Below, piece after piece: positions 1 to 6,016 of a DNA stretch of 46,362 nt; the stretch's first letter is position 1; each line of letters begins with the position of its first letter. Position numbers and translations under genes: made by a program. Location: the IMG/VR virus record IMGVR_UViG_3300009011_000008, positions 1 to 46,362 of that record; one strand, written 5' to 3'. Under the pieces are notes generated by a model. That model saw only the letters and a program-made list of their open reading frames with translations. It was not told the origin of the DNA and did no database searches. Source of the stretch: a virus.

Positions 1-123
1 AAATAATCGACACTACAAAGAACCAGTTCAATGCTTTTGATGTGGTGTATGATGATTTAAGCTCTTTAAGTTCATCTCTAGTTTTATCAAATTCTTTTTG
101 CTCCCACTGCAATGCATCTGTTA
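1..123. repeat. Direct terminal repeat, left copy (circular overlap)
   Basis: The first 123 bases are identical to 46240-46362. The repeat has no gene boundary of its own and lies inside a leftward reading frame that continues correctly from one copy into the other. This is the usual sign of an assembler closing a circular or circularly permuted genome. A true short terminal repeat is less likely because coding continues through it. Confidence 0.95.
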
Positions 124-835
124 GCTCATCAACAAGTTTTTTACTTTCCACCAATTCGAGATTAATATTAAATCTTGAATCATTAATCTCCTTAATTTGT
201 TTATCTTTAAGCTCAATAGCCTTCACATCCTCATTGTGAATTTTCTCAGCCTTAATCAACTGATCATCCAATTTATCAATGACAAGTTTTTGTTGCTCAT
301 TTGTTTTTTTGAGGTCTGAAATTTGTTTGTCTTTTGGATCTTGAATTGTTCCTGTCACAACTATTTCACCATTTTTAATTTCGGCATTTTCAACGCTAAT
401 ATAGGCATGATTACCAATAGACAATTCTTTAAATTTATCACGAGCAAGCAATGCATTAATCTCCTTAGTAACCAGATCCTGAACTTTCTTACTTTGCGGC
501 AATCGCAACATTTTTCCAATATATTGACGCGACTTACCTAAAGCTAAAGAAAGATCACTATCATTCATTTTAAGTTCTGATTTTGCATTATTGATCAGCT
601 CAATCATTTCGTTTTGTTTTATATATTTTGTCATGAACTCTTTAAAATTATATTGTTTTTGATATCCACTTTTACATGTATGCGTAAAAGACTCTTTGCC
701 CGCTGAAACAGAGACATCCTTATAACCACGAATTACCACCCCAACAAATTTAAATCCATCTTTTAATAAAATAGACTCAACTTGTTCTCTTTGTTTAGTT
801 GTTTCACATTTTACATGCATATTCTCAAATTTCAT
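1..835 (-). CDS. HTH, coiled-coil, membrane-anchored protein (N-terminal 278 codons; gene crosses the genome ends)
   Basis: The frame opens at ATG 835-833 behind a good ribosome site (GAGGAG in the leader) and stays open to base 2. It continues on the other side of the junction to a TGA at 46205-46207, giving 289 aa in all. Residues 1-75 form a small unrecognised domain. Residues about 78-112 look like a helix-turn-helix (LSLALGKSRQYIGKML). Residues about 165-265 are a long Lys/Glu-rich coiled coil, and residues 270-286 are a hydrophobic segment followed by a short charged tail. I read it as a DNA-binding protein held at the membrane. KfrA-like or partition/superinfection roles are possible but not shown. 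It is transcribed divergently from the Cro-like gene at 936, and its promoter region carries two operator copies. Confidence 0.85.
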   Translation of the reverse strand, partial: MKFENMHVKCETTKQREQVESILLKDGFKFVGVVIRGYKDVSVSAGKESFTHTCKSGYQKQYNFKEFMTKYIKQNEMIELINNAKSELKMNDSDLSLALGKSRQYIGKMLRLPQSKKVQDLVTKEINALLARDKFKELSIGNHAYISVENAEIKNGEIVVTGTIQDPKDKQISDLKKTNEQQKLVIDKLDDQLIKAEKIHNEDVKAIELKDKQIKEINDSRFNINLELVESKKLVDELTDALQWEQKEFDKTRDELKELKSSYTTSKALNWFFVVSII

Positions 836-856
836 CTTACTTCTCCTCTTAAGATA

Positions 857-870
857 TTCTCTATAGTAAA
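857..870. promoter_or_regulatory. Operator copy 1 (TTCTCTATAGTAAA)
   Basis: 14-bp imperfect palindrome matching the recurring consensus TTYRCTATAGYRAA. It overlaps the -10 element (TACTAT, minus strand, 868-863) of the leftward promoter for the gene starting at 835. It lies 27 bp from copy 2, about 2.5 helical turns. Repressor or Cro binding is inferred from position and repetition. Confidence 0.7.
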
Positions 871-890
871 CTAAATTATAATATTTGCAA
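863..890 (-). promoter_or_regulatory. Leftward early promoter for the membrane-anchored HTH gene
   Basis: Read on the minus strand: TTGCAA (890-885), 16 bp, TACTAT (868-863). The -35 box is the same six bases used by the rightward promoter, so RNA polymerase could not occupy both at once. Confidence 0.6.
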
Positions 891-897
891 TAGTGAA
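884..897. promoter_or_regulatory. Operator copy 2 (TTTGCAATAGTGAA)
   Basis: Second operator of the divergent control region. It covers TTGCAA at 885-890, which is its own reverse complement and can serve as -35 box for both the rightward and the leftward promoter. A dimer bound here could shut off both directions. Confidence 0.7.
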
Positions 898-913
898 TTT
901 AATATTTTATTAT
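885..913 (+). promoter_or_regulatory. Rightward early promoter for the Cro-like gene
   Basis: TTGCAA (885-890), 17 bp, TATTAT (908-913), which is close to sigma70 consensus. The ATG at 936 follows with the strong ribosome site AGGAGG at 925-930. Confidence 0.7.
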
Positions 914-935
914 GTAGGCAATACAGGAGGGTCGT

Positions 936-1127
936 ATGGACTGGAAACAAATTGTTAATGATGTGTTAGAGCATCAAAAATTTACTCAAGCATCATTATC
1001 AGAAAAGACGGGGATTTCTAAATCTTATATATGTGAGCTTAAAAACGGAAAGCGCAAGTCGCCATCTTTCGAAATGGGATTGACTTTAGTTAAGCTACAT
1101 CCCAATAAGAAAGAACTTCTCAAATAG
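936..1127 (+). CDS. Cro/C1-type HTH regulator (63 aa)
   Basis: Small XRE-family DNA-binding protein. The helix-turn-helix is at about residues 16-40 (FTQASLSEKTGISKSYICEL), followed by the KNGKRKSPS wing region typical of Cro/C1 folds. It has no extra dimerisation or peptidase domain, so it is Cro-like rather than LexA/CI-like. The start has an AGGAGG site five bases upstream. It is the first gene of the rightward transcript and ends in a terminator, so it forms its own short unit. It is the best candidate in the genome for the protein that binds the dispersed 14-bp palindromes, two of which flank its promoter. That link is inference. Confidence 0.88.
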   Translation: MDWKQIVNDVLEHQKFTQASLSEKTGISKSYICELKNGKRKSPSFEMGLTLVKLHPNKKELLK

Positions 1128-1147
1128 CCCGTTAATTCGGGTTTTTA
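1127..1147 (+). terminator. Terminator after the Cro-like gene
   Basis: CCCG, loop TTAATT, CGGG, then TTTTT, beginning directly at the stop codon. Confidence 0.75.
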
Positions 1148-1160
1148 ATTATCTAATAAA

Positions 1161-1174
1161 TTCGCTATTGCAAA
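1161..1174. promoter_or_regulatory. Operator copy 3 with promoter
   Basis: TTCGCTATTGCAAA matches the operator consensus. It overlaps a possible -35 TTGCAA (1168-1173), with AACAAT 17 bp downstream (1191-1196) as a weak -10. It precedes the early operon that starts at 1225. Confidence 0.6.
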
Positions 1175-1224
1175 TTAATTTAAGATATGGAACAATTGGT
1201 TTAATTTTTAGGGAGTAAGTGAAA

Positions 1225-1476
1225 ATGCCAAAAGCAGATCGTGGATTTGAAATATTTGCATCTAAACTAAATGACAGAGATGATCGACTTCCAAAAGGCC
1301 GAAGCCGTTGTTTTGATATTGGGATGTGTGGTGGATGTGGCGCAACTTGTGCAGCATTTGTTGATGGTGAGTGCGATGTTCCAGAAGAAATTCCATTACT
1401 TTATTTAATCGAAGTTCATGGTAAAGAAGATGCGCAATCAATTATAGAATTATATCCAGAAGGAACTTTTAAATGA
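1225..1476 (+). CDS. Cysteine-rich small protein (83 aa)
   Basis: Not recognised. Five cysteines cluster at residues 29-47 in the order C-x5-C-x2-C-x3-C-x7-C (CFDIGMCGGCGATC and a later GEC), suggesting a metal site. ATG 1225 is preferred over GTG 1219 because the GGGAG at 1211-1215 is then nine bases away. First gene of a tightly packed early operon. The stop overlaps the next start (ATGA). Confidence 0.75.
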   Translation: MPKADRGFEIFASKLNDRDDRLPKGRSRCFDIGMCGGCGATCAAFVDGECDVPEEIPLLYLIEVHGKEDAQSIIELYPEGTFK

Positions 1477-1796
1477 ATGATTGGGATGTGCTGAAAGCTC
1501 GTTATGGTAGCAATAGACAATACAAAAATAGAAACATATCTATTTTTAATAGCCAGATGGAAGAATTTCAAAATTTCCTTATAGATAATGGATACGACAT
1601 TTTGACAGAAAAAAATCAAGATGAAATTTTCAGATTTAGAAAGGGTAGAAAAATCGGCATTGTTTACGAAAAAAGATCTGGGAATCTATTAGCTCATAAC
1701 ATGGCTGCTGAGTTCCATAGATCAATAGGTCAAGACAGTATGGAGCTTTATTTAAAAGATCAGTATTACGCACAATTTAAGGAGCAATCAAAATGA
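1473..1796 (+). CDS. Hypothetical early protein (107 aa), tandem paralogue of the gene at 1985
   Basis: Function unknown. Its C-terminal 70 residues resemble the product of 1985-2209: both have an EEF-x2-FLI helix, a basic stretch with an aromatic, a Y-x-x-R-x-G/T turn and a final L-x-L/F-x-K. This suggests a tandem duplication. The start overlaps the previous stop by ATGA. Confidence 0.72.
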   Translation: MNDWDVLKARYGSNRQYKNRNISIFNSQMEEFQNFLIDNGYDILTEKNQDEIFRFRKGRKIGIVYEKRSGNLLAHNMAAEFHRSIGQDSMELYLKDQYYAQFKEQSK

Positions 1797-1981
1797 CACT
1801 GTCTATTGAACAAATTAATAATGAAGCAACGCATATCGGCGAATTTTATATCTATAAATTTGAAAATGGAATTTGGCATAAAGCTGAATCGGATTTTGGA
1901 TACATTGGCGGATATGGTTTTCAATGGGTGGAATGTGACAGACCATATGAAAATACTTCTGTAATAGCTGATAAGGAATAA
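1793..1981 (+). CDS. Hypothetical early protein (62 aa)
   Basis: Not recognised. Short acidic protein rich in aromatics (IWHKAESDFGYIGGYGFQWVEC). It overlaps the previous gene by ATGA and is followed after three bases by the next start, so it is translated as part of the operon. Confidence 0.65.
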   Translation: MTLSIEQINNEATHIGEFYIYKFENGIWHKAESDFGYIGGYGFQWVECDRPYENTSVIADKE

Positions 1982-1984
1982 AAA

Positions 1985-2209
1985 ATGAAACGGGCATTGC
2001 TACACAAATCCAAGCTAGAAGAATTTAAATCATTCTTAATTAAAGAGCAATTTCAATATCGAAGTGGTAAAGGTGATTTCCAAGTATTGCAAGTTGAAGT
2101 TCGCGGCGTTTGGTATCCGATTTATTCTCGACTTACTGGCGACCATTTTACGACTGAACAGGGTTTAATTCCATTGGTTCGATTATTTATTAAGGGGCAA
2201 GTGAAATGA
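1985..2209 (+). CDS. Hypothetical early protein (74 aa), paralogue of the gene at 1473
   Basis: Basic small protein with the same EEF-x2-FLI opening and Y-S-R-L-T-G-D-H-F-T-T turn as the C-terminal half of the 1473 gene. Function unknown. The stop overlaps the next start. Confidence 0.7.
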   Translation: MKRALLHKSKLEEFKSFLIKEQFQYRSGKGDFQVLQVEVRGVWYPIYSRLTGDHFTTEQGLIPLVRLFIKGQVK

Positions 2210-2394
2210 GTTGGCTTGATTTAAGCGAAGATAAAAAAATTGAAAGCGAAGAATATAAAGATTTAACAATAAAGAAAGATGAACATGGGCATTTTATGAT
2301 TAAGCAAGATGGTGCCTACATTTTCTTTGATCAAAATGATGCAAAAGTAATTATTGATTTTTTAAATGAGGCTATATATGCAAACAATAATTAA
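2206..2394 (+). CDS. Hypothetical early protein (62 aa)
   Basis: Not recognised. Charged protein, with a predicted beta-rich N-terminal half (LTIKKDEHGHFMIKQDGAYI) and a helical end. Coupled to its neighbours by an overlapping start and by a downstream start inside its last codons. Confidence 0.65.
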   Translation: MSWLDLSEDKKIESEEYKDLTIKKDEHGHFMIKQDGAYIFFDQNDAKVIIDFLNEAIYANNN

Positions 2395-2629
2395 TGACGG
2401 ATTTATGAACCCCGACCGTTTTGGCTATGCCGCTATACCTTTTAAAATTAATGGCGAGATTGAGCCTAGAAAGGATATAAGTTTATGGCGTATTCGTAGA
2501 ACCAATGCTCGAAGTATGGGTAAGCGAACATTTATGCATACCAAAGCATGTAAATCTTGTGGCTCATTCGAGAGGCGTGTTTATAACAATGAATGTTTTA
2601 ATTGTTTTAAGTTGGAGAGAAGTAAATGA
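2378..2629 (+). CDS. Zinc-ribbon small protein (83 aa)
   Basis: The C-terminal half has CKSCG and, 16 residues on, CFNC, a four-cysteine zinc knuckle. The middle is basic (LWRIRRTNARSMGKR), which would suit nucleic-acid binding. ATG 2378 is chosen over ATG 2366 because GAGG (2368-2371) sits six bases upstream. Function unknown. Confidence 0.68.
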   Translation: MQTIINDGFMNPDRFGYAAIPFKINGEIEPRKDISLWRIRRTNARSMGKRTFMHTKACKSCGSFERRVYNNECFNCFKLERSK

Positions 2630-2937
2630 CTAGTCGCAAATATAAAAAGTTAACTACAACCGCAAAGAGATTGCTTATTAAAGCTGGAATAGCTCAAAAC
2701 GATGAATTTGAATTATGGAATAACAAATGGCATCTGCAAACATTCTGCCAATCTCGTGAAGAGTCTTGGTATGATGAAATTGATCCTTGGCAATACCTAT
2801 ATCAATTAGCTGGAGAAGCATGCATTGATACAGTAGAGATAGATCATGATGGTGGATATAAAGAAATATATAAAAGAGATCCAGATTTAAGCGTAAAGGA
2901 TGCAATAAAAGTCTTTAAAGAAGCCTACATCAAATAA
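2626..2937 (+). CDS. Hypothetical early protein (103 aa), last gene of the first early operon
   Basis: Function unknown. Basic N-terminus, then a Trp-rich acidic centre (ELWNNKWHLQTF, ESWYDEIDPWQYLYQ) and a helical end. The ATG overlaps the previous stop, and a terminator begins at its own stop codon. Confidence 0.72.
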   Translation: MTSRKYKKLTTTAKRLLIKAGIAQNDEFELWNNKWHLQTFCQSREESWYDEIDPWQYLYQLAGEACIDTVEIDHDGGYKEIYKRDPDLSVKDAIKVFKEAYIK

Positions 2938-2956
2938 GCCCCTAGCGGGCTTTTTA
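2937..2956 (+). terminator. Terminator of the first rightward early operon
   Basis: AGCCC, loop CTAGC, GGGCT, then a T run. Confidence 0.75.
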
Positions 2957-2981
2957 TTTGTCTTGGATTTTAAAATTAGTG

Positions 2982-3010
2982 TTGACTAATACTAAAAATA
3001 GTACCAAAAT
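2982..3010 (+). promoter_or_regulatory. Promoter with inverted repeat before the antitoxin-like gene
   Basis: TTGACT (2982-2987), 17 bp, CAAAAT (3005-3010). The spacer contains the perfect inverted repeat TACTA-AAAA-TAGTA (2990-3003). This is unlike the genome's 14-bp operator and is a plausible autoregulatory site, since Phd/YefM antitoxins repress their own promoters. Confidence 0.5.
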
Positions 3011-3037
3011 AAGAACTACAAAGAAGGAGTGTTAAAA

Positions 3038-3235
3038 ATGTTACCGTTATTAAAATTTTCAGAAATCAAAAAAGATCCAGCCGTATTACTTGGCTGGGAT
3101 CGTCCTGTAATTATCACTCGTTATGGTGATGTGGTTGCTTATTTGGTTTCTCCACAAAAAATGGAAGAACTTTTAGAAGCAGAGAAAAAATTAAATAGCT
3201 TAACAAAAGTTAATTACCTTGAAGAACAATCTTAA
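3038..3235 (+). CDS. Phd/YefM-family antitoxin-like protein without a toxin partner (65 aa)
   Basis: The sequence has the Phd/YefM N-terminal fold: LLKFSEIKKDP, then a strand-turn-strand RPVIITRYGDVVAYLVSP, then a helical charged tail. That region in the family binds DNA as a dimer and the tail neutralises a toxin. ATG 3038 has AAGGAG (3024-3029) at eight bases, favouring it over GTG 3029. No RelE/ParE/Doc-like toxin gene lies beside it; the next gene is an antirepressor. It could neutralise a host toxin or act only as a regulator. The family call is by eye. Confidence 0.75.
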   Translation: MLPLLKFSEIKKDPAVLLGWDRPVIITRYGDVVAYLVSPQKMEELLEAEKKLNSLTKVNYLEEQS

Positions 3236-3249
3236 AAAAGGATTTCTAA

Positions 3250-3903
3250 ATGAATCAATTAATCAATTCAAATGTTAAAACAATGTCTAGTCTTGAAATT
3301 GCTGGATTAACGATGAAGCAACACCAGCATGTTAAACGTGATATTGAAAACATGTGTGAGCAACTACAAATAGATGCGTCCAATTTTGGACACACCTATT
3401 TAGACTCAATGAACCGAAAACAAACTTCATATTTGCTTGATCAAGATACAACAATGTGTCTTGTGTCTGGATATTCCGCACCACTACGCATGGCAATTAT
3501 TAAGCGGTGGAAGCAACTTGAAGAGGAATTTTATATACCTAAAACATATGGAGAGGCTTTGCAACTTTGCGCTGACCAAGCTAAGAAATTAGAACTTGCA
3601 GCGCCAAAAATTGAATTTGTTGAAAAGTATGTTGAGAGTGTCGGCAACAAAGGATTTCGTGAAGTAGCAAAACTTTTAAAAATCAAAGAGCCAAAGTTTA
3701 GAGATTTTCTAACCGACAACAAAATCATGTATCGATTAAATGGAGCTTTAATGGGTTATGCCAATCATATTGATGCTGGTCGTTTTCATGTATCCACAGG
3801 ATTGAGTCAGTCTGGTCATGCTTTCAATCAGTGCTTATTCACACCTAAAGGTGTTGAATGGATTGCTGCTGAATTGGCAAAAGAAAGTGTTCGGGGGAAA
3901 TAA
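3250..3903 (+). CDS. Rha/KilAC-type phage antirepressor or regulator (217 aa)
   Basis: The N-terminal 100 residues match the Rha (pRha) pattern: SSLEIAGLTMKQHQHVKRDIE, then YLLDQDTTMCLVSGYS and RMAIIKRWKQLEEE. The C-terminal half (KYVESVGNKGFREVAKLLKI through TPKGVEWIAAEL) is the KilAC/ANT DNA-binding domain found in phage antirepressors. Such two-domain proteins counter repressors or regulate replication genes. It sits directly upstream of the replication pair and its stop overlaps the next start (TAATG). Confidence 0.85.
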   Translation: MNQLINSNVKTMSSLEIAGLTMKQHQHVKRDIENMCEQLQIDASNFGHTYLDSMNRKQTSYLLDQDTTMCLVSGYSAPLRMAIIKRWKQLEEEFYIPKTYGEALQLCADQAKKLELAAPKIEFVEKYVESVGNKGFREVAKLLKIKEPKFRDFLTDNKIMYRLNGALMGYANHIDAGRFHVSTGLSQSGHAFNQCLFTPKGVEWIAAELAKESVRGK

Positions 3904-4724
3904 TGCATTACTACACTTTTAAGCCGAAAGACTATATGAGCAAAACGGCTTTCTTGGAGCCTTTAGAAGATCTTGCATACAGACGTATGCTTGATCATTG
4001 TTATTTAACTGAAAAACCTTTGCCTGAAAACATCGAAGAAATTGCAATGCTAATACGCATGCGTTCGCATACCGATAGCATTAAGATTGTATTGCATTAC
4101 TTCTTCGAACTTACTGCGGAAGGTTATATTAATGATTATGTAGTGCGTGAATTATCTGCTTATCACAGCAAATCTTTAAAGGCAAAAGCTTCTGCTGATG
4201 CTAGATGGAGTAAGAAACGTAATAAAGTTAATGATTTAGGTGGTGATAATTCGGATTGCGAAATTAATGCGAACGCATTGCAAGAAGAAAGCGAATGTAA
4301 TACTAACCAACAACCATTAACCAATAACGATAAACCAACAACGAGTATTAATAATATAGGCGATTCGGACAAGCCGAAACGTTTTGATTTTAAGAAGTCG
4401 TTAATTGAGAAAGGAGCTACTGAAGATTTAGCAATTGCATTTATGGCAGTTAGAAAAAACAAGAAGGCAACTAACACTGAGAAAGCATTTGATCTATTCA
4501 TGAATAACGTGAACAAATCAAATATGAACTTGAACCAAGTTTTAGAAATTTGTGTTCAAAGAGATTGGAAAGGATTTGATCCATCTTGGATTCAAAATAA
4601 ACAATCAAGCTACTCAACACCACAAAGCAGACAAACACCATCTATGGCCGATTACATGCAACAGGAAATGATGAGAGACGTTACACCTGATTACCAATAC
4701 AACTTTTTGGAGCACAAAGAATGA
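3903..4724 (+). CDS. Lambda O-like replication initiator, DUF1376 N-terminal domain (273 aa)
   Basis: Residues 1-95 carry the DUF1376 signature (MHYYTFKPKDYMSKTAFLEP, LEDLAYRRMLDHCYLTE, then a basic SLKAKASADARW helix). This is a winged-helix-like domain seen in phage replication proteins next to P-like loaders. Residues about 120-160 are a polar linker, and the C-terminal part is helical. The linker DNA contains a tandem 7-bp repeat array (4305-4346) followed by A+T-rich sequence, so the origin may lie within this gene as in lambda. It overlaps the next gene by ATGA. Confidence 0.82.
   Translation: MHYYTFKPKDYMSKTAFLEPLEDLAYRRMLDHCYLTEKPLPENIEEIAMLIRMRSHTDSIKIVLHYFFELTAEGYINDYVVRELSAYHSKSLKAKASADARWSKKRNKVNDLGGDNSDCEINANALQEESECNTNQQPLTNNDKPTTSINNIGDSDKPKRFDFKKSLIEKGATEDLAIAFMAVRKNKKATNTEKAFDLFMNNVNKSNMNLNQVLEICVQRDWKGFDPSWIQNKQSSYSTPQSRQTPSMADYMQQEMMRDVTPDYQYNFLEHKE
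4305..4346. repeat. Six tandem heptanucleotides, candidate replication-origin iterons
   Basis: Steps of 7 bp with consensus AACCANN: AACCAAC, AACCATT, AACCAAT, AACGATA, AACCAAC, AACGAGT, followed by the A+T-rich ATTAATAATATAGG. They lie inside the O-like gene, where lambdoid phages carry their origin. They could also be only codon repetition in an Asn/Gln/Thr linker. Confidence 0.5.
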
Positions 4725-5413
4725 TTGAACAAGAATTTCCACGTAAATGGGCAATGGGTTTAATCGAAAAGATGCAAGGATATTTCGGGGCACGTTTTGA
4801 TAACACATACCCTAAGCGAAATGGCATGTCTGACGAGCAATACATGGAAAATTTAATTTCTACTTGTTGCGAGATTATGGAGGGCATGACACCTGATCAT
4901 ATTAAATTTGGATTGCAAACTATGCGTACTGCAAAATTCTGTCCTGTGTTTACAGAATTTCGTGAATGGTGTGAGGATTATGTGAAGCAATCATATAAGC
5001 CTAAAACGGCTGCTCTAGCCAATATTAACGCTTGGATGGGTGATTCATCGGTTTTAATCACAAACGCCGAGAGAGAGGCTTACAATCGCGTTTACGACAT
5101 GTTTAATCAGCTACAGTGGGCCAACAACTACGAGAAGGCAAAATATTACGCTTTTGAATCGTTCAAAGAGACTTATACAGAAGTTGTAAAAGAGTTAATT
5201 AAGAAAGGTGAATTGCAATCTATTTGGATTGAGCCACCAAAGATTGAAAGCCGTCCAGTCGTTAGGGTTATCAAAAAAGATTATTTGAAGATATTAACCC
5301 CTGAAGACCGCAAGAATCTAGAAAATACTGAAGCGAAAGTAAAAGAACTTGTTGCGTCTGGAATGTCACATTCATCTGCAATTTTAGAAGTTTTAAGAGG
5401 TAATCAGAAATGA
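4721..5413 (+). CDS. Lambda P-like replication protein, probable helicase loader (230 aa)
   Basis: N-terminal region FPRKWAMGLIEKMQGYFGARF followed by helical segments and FCPVFTEFREWCED resembles the P-type loaders that follow O/DUF1376 proteins. No Walker motif is visible, so it would recruit the host DnaB helicase rather than unwind DNA itself. No phage helicase gene is seen in the window, which fits. The start overlaps the O-like stop. Confidence 0.75.
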   Translation: MIEQEFPRKWAMGLIEKMQGYFGARFDNTYPKRNGMSDEQYMENLISTCCEIMEGMTPDHIKFGLQTMRTAKFCPVFTEFREWCEDYVKQSYKPKTAALANINAWMGDSSVLITNAEREAYNRVYDMFNQLQWANNYEKAKYYAFESFKETYTEVVKELIKKGELQSIWIEPPKIESRPVVRVIKKDYLKILTPEDRKNLENTEAKVKELVASGMSHSSAILEVLRGNQK

Positions 5414-5583
5414 AATACAAAGTTGGTGATCGGGTTTGGTTTGAGGGTAAAAAGTATGTTGTTACTGATGTTTTTCCCAGTTTAATACCGTTCTTGGATA
5501 AAGTGATTATGGAGAATAAAGAAGAGGGAGTGGAGTTTTATTCCGATGATCTTGGTATGAAAAATATCATAACCTGCAAATAA
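5410..5583 (+). CDS. Small KOW-like protein (57 aa)
   Basis: MKYKVGDRVWFEGKKYVVTDV gives a beta-barrel-like opening also seen in two other small genes here (14396 and 17563). The rest is acidic. It is coupled to the P-like gene by ATGA (start 5410, previous stop 5411-5413). Function unknown. Confidence 0.65.
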   Translation: MKYKVGDRVWFEGKKYVVTDVFPSLIPFLDKVIMENKEEGVEFYSDDLGMKNIITCK

Positions 5584-5597
5584 TTTAAAAATTATGC

Positions 5598-5625
5598 TTG
5601 CAATTAAATCTAAATAGTTTACTAT
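5598..5625 (+). promoter_or_regulatory. Early promoter
   Basis: TTGCAA (5598-5603), 16 bp, TACTAT (5620-5625). The -10 lies inside operator copy 4. It drives the block from 5660 to RusA. Confidence 0.6.
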
Positions 5626-5631
5626 AGCGAA
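5618..5631. promoter_or_regulatory. Operator copy 4 (TTTACTATAGCGAA)
   Basis: Identical to copy 5 at 8603-8616. It overlaps the -10 box, so binding would repress. Confidence 0.7.
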
Positions 5632-5689
5632 TATAAAGTGGTTAAACGGGAAGTGAGTTATGAGTTAATTAATTAGTGGTGAAGATGCT

Positions 5690-6016
5690 TTGCGGGCTTT
5701 AGCGAGTGGGGAAAGGGTTGAGTGGTCTGATGTAGACTTTAATGGGTGGAGAATTGTAGATGGTGATACAAGAGTTGGTATTTTTGATGATAATTATACA
5801 TTTAGAATTAAGCCAAAAACCATAAAACTTGAATTTGAAATTCCTCCTCCTTTTGAGCCGAAGATTGGTGAGGAAGTTTGGTTTATTTCTGATGATCATG
5901 GTTGTGGTTATTCACGTTATGAACATGGAGAACATTCAACATATGTTTTTGGATGTTGGCGTACTGAAGAGGAAATTAAGCAAGTCGTAGCAGCTTTGCG
6001 GAGTATTAAAAAATGA
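5690..6016 (+). CDS. Small early protein of the 'ISGEDAL' type (108 aa from TTG); apparent original start closed by an ochre codon
   Basis: The open part runs from TTG 5690. Upstream in the same frame are GCT, GAT, GAA, GGT, AGT, ATT, TTA, then TAA (5666-5668), AGT and ATG 5660, which has a GGGAAGTGAG leader. Read through, the N-terminus is M-S-stop-L-I-S-G-E-D-A-L-R-A-L, close to a common phage opening where the third residue is usually Glu. A GAA-to-TAA change would explain it. Residues from TTG on (SGERVEWSDVDFNGWRIVD) match that small-protein family. Translation may restart at ATT 5672 or TTG 5690. Function unknown. Confidence 0.6.
   Translation: MRALASGERVEWSDVDFNGWRIVDGDTRVGIFDDNYTFRIKPKTIKLEFEIPPPFEPKIGEEVWFISDDHGCGYSRYEHGEHSTYVFGCWRTEEEIKQVVAALRSIKK

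Noticed and set aside
1-123. Biological direct terminal repeat
   Set aside because: The repeat lies within a gene whose frame is restored only by joining the ends, and it is far from the terminase genes. An assembly overlap is simpler.
42-541. Rightward frames near the left end
   Set aside because: They are antisense to the leftward HTH/coiled-coil gene that continues across the genome junction. Their Ser/Leu-rich products are typical of shadows.
4163-4516. 117-aa leftward frame inside the O-like gene
   Set aside because: No ribosome site, antisense to a clear replication gene, and hydrophobic composition produced by the opposite strand's polar linker codons.
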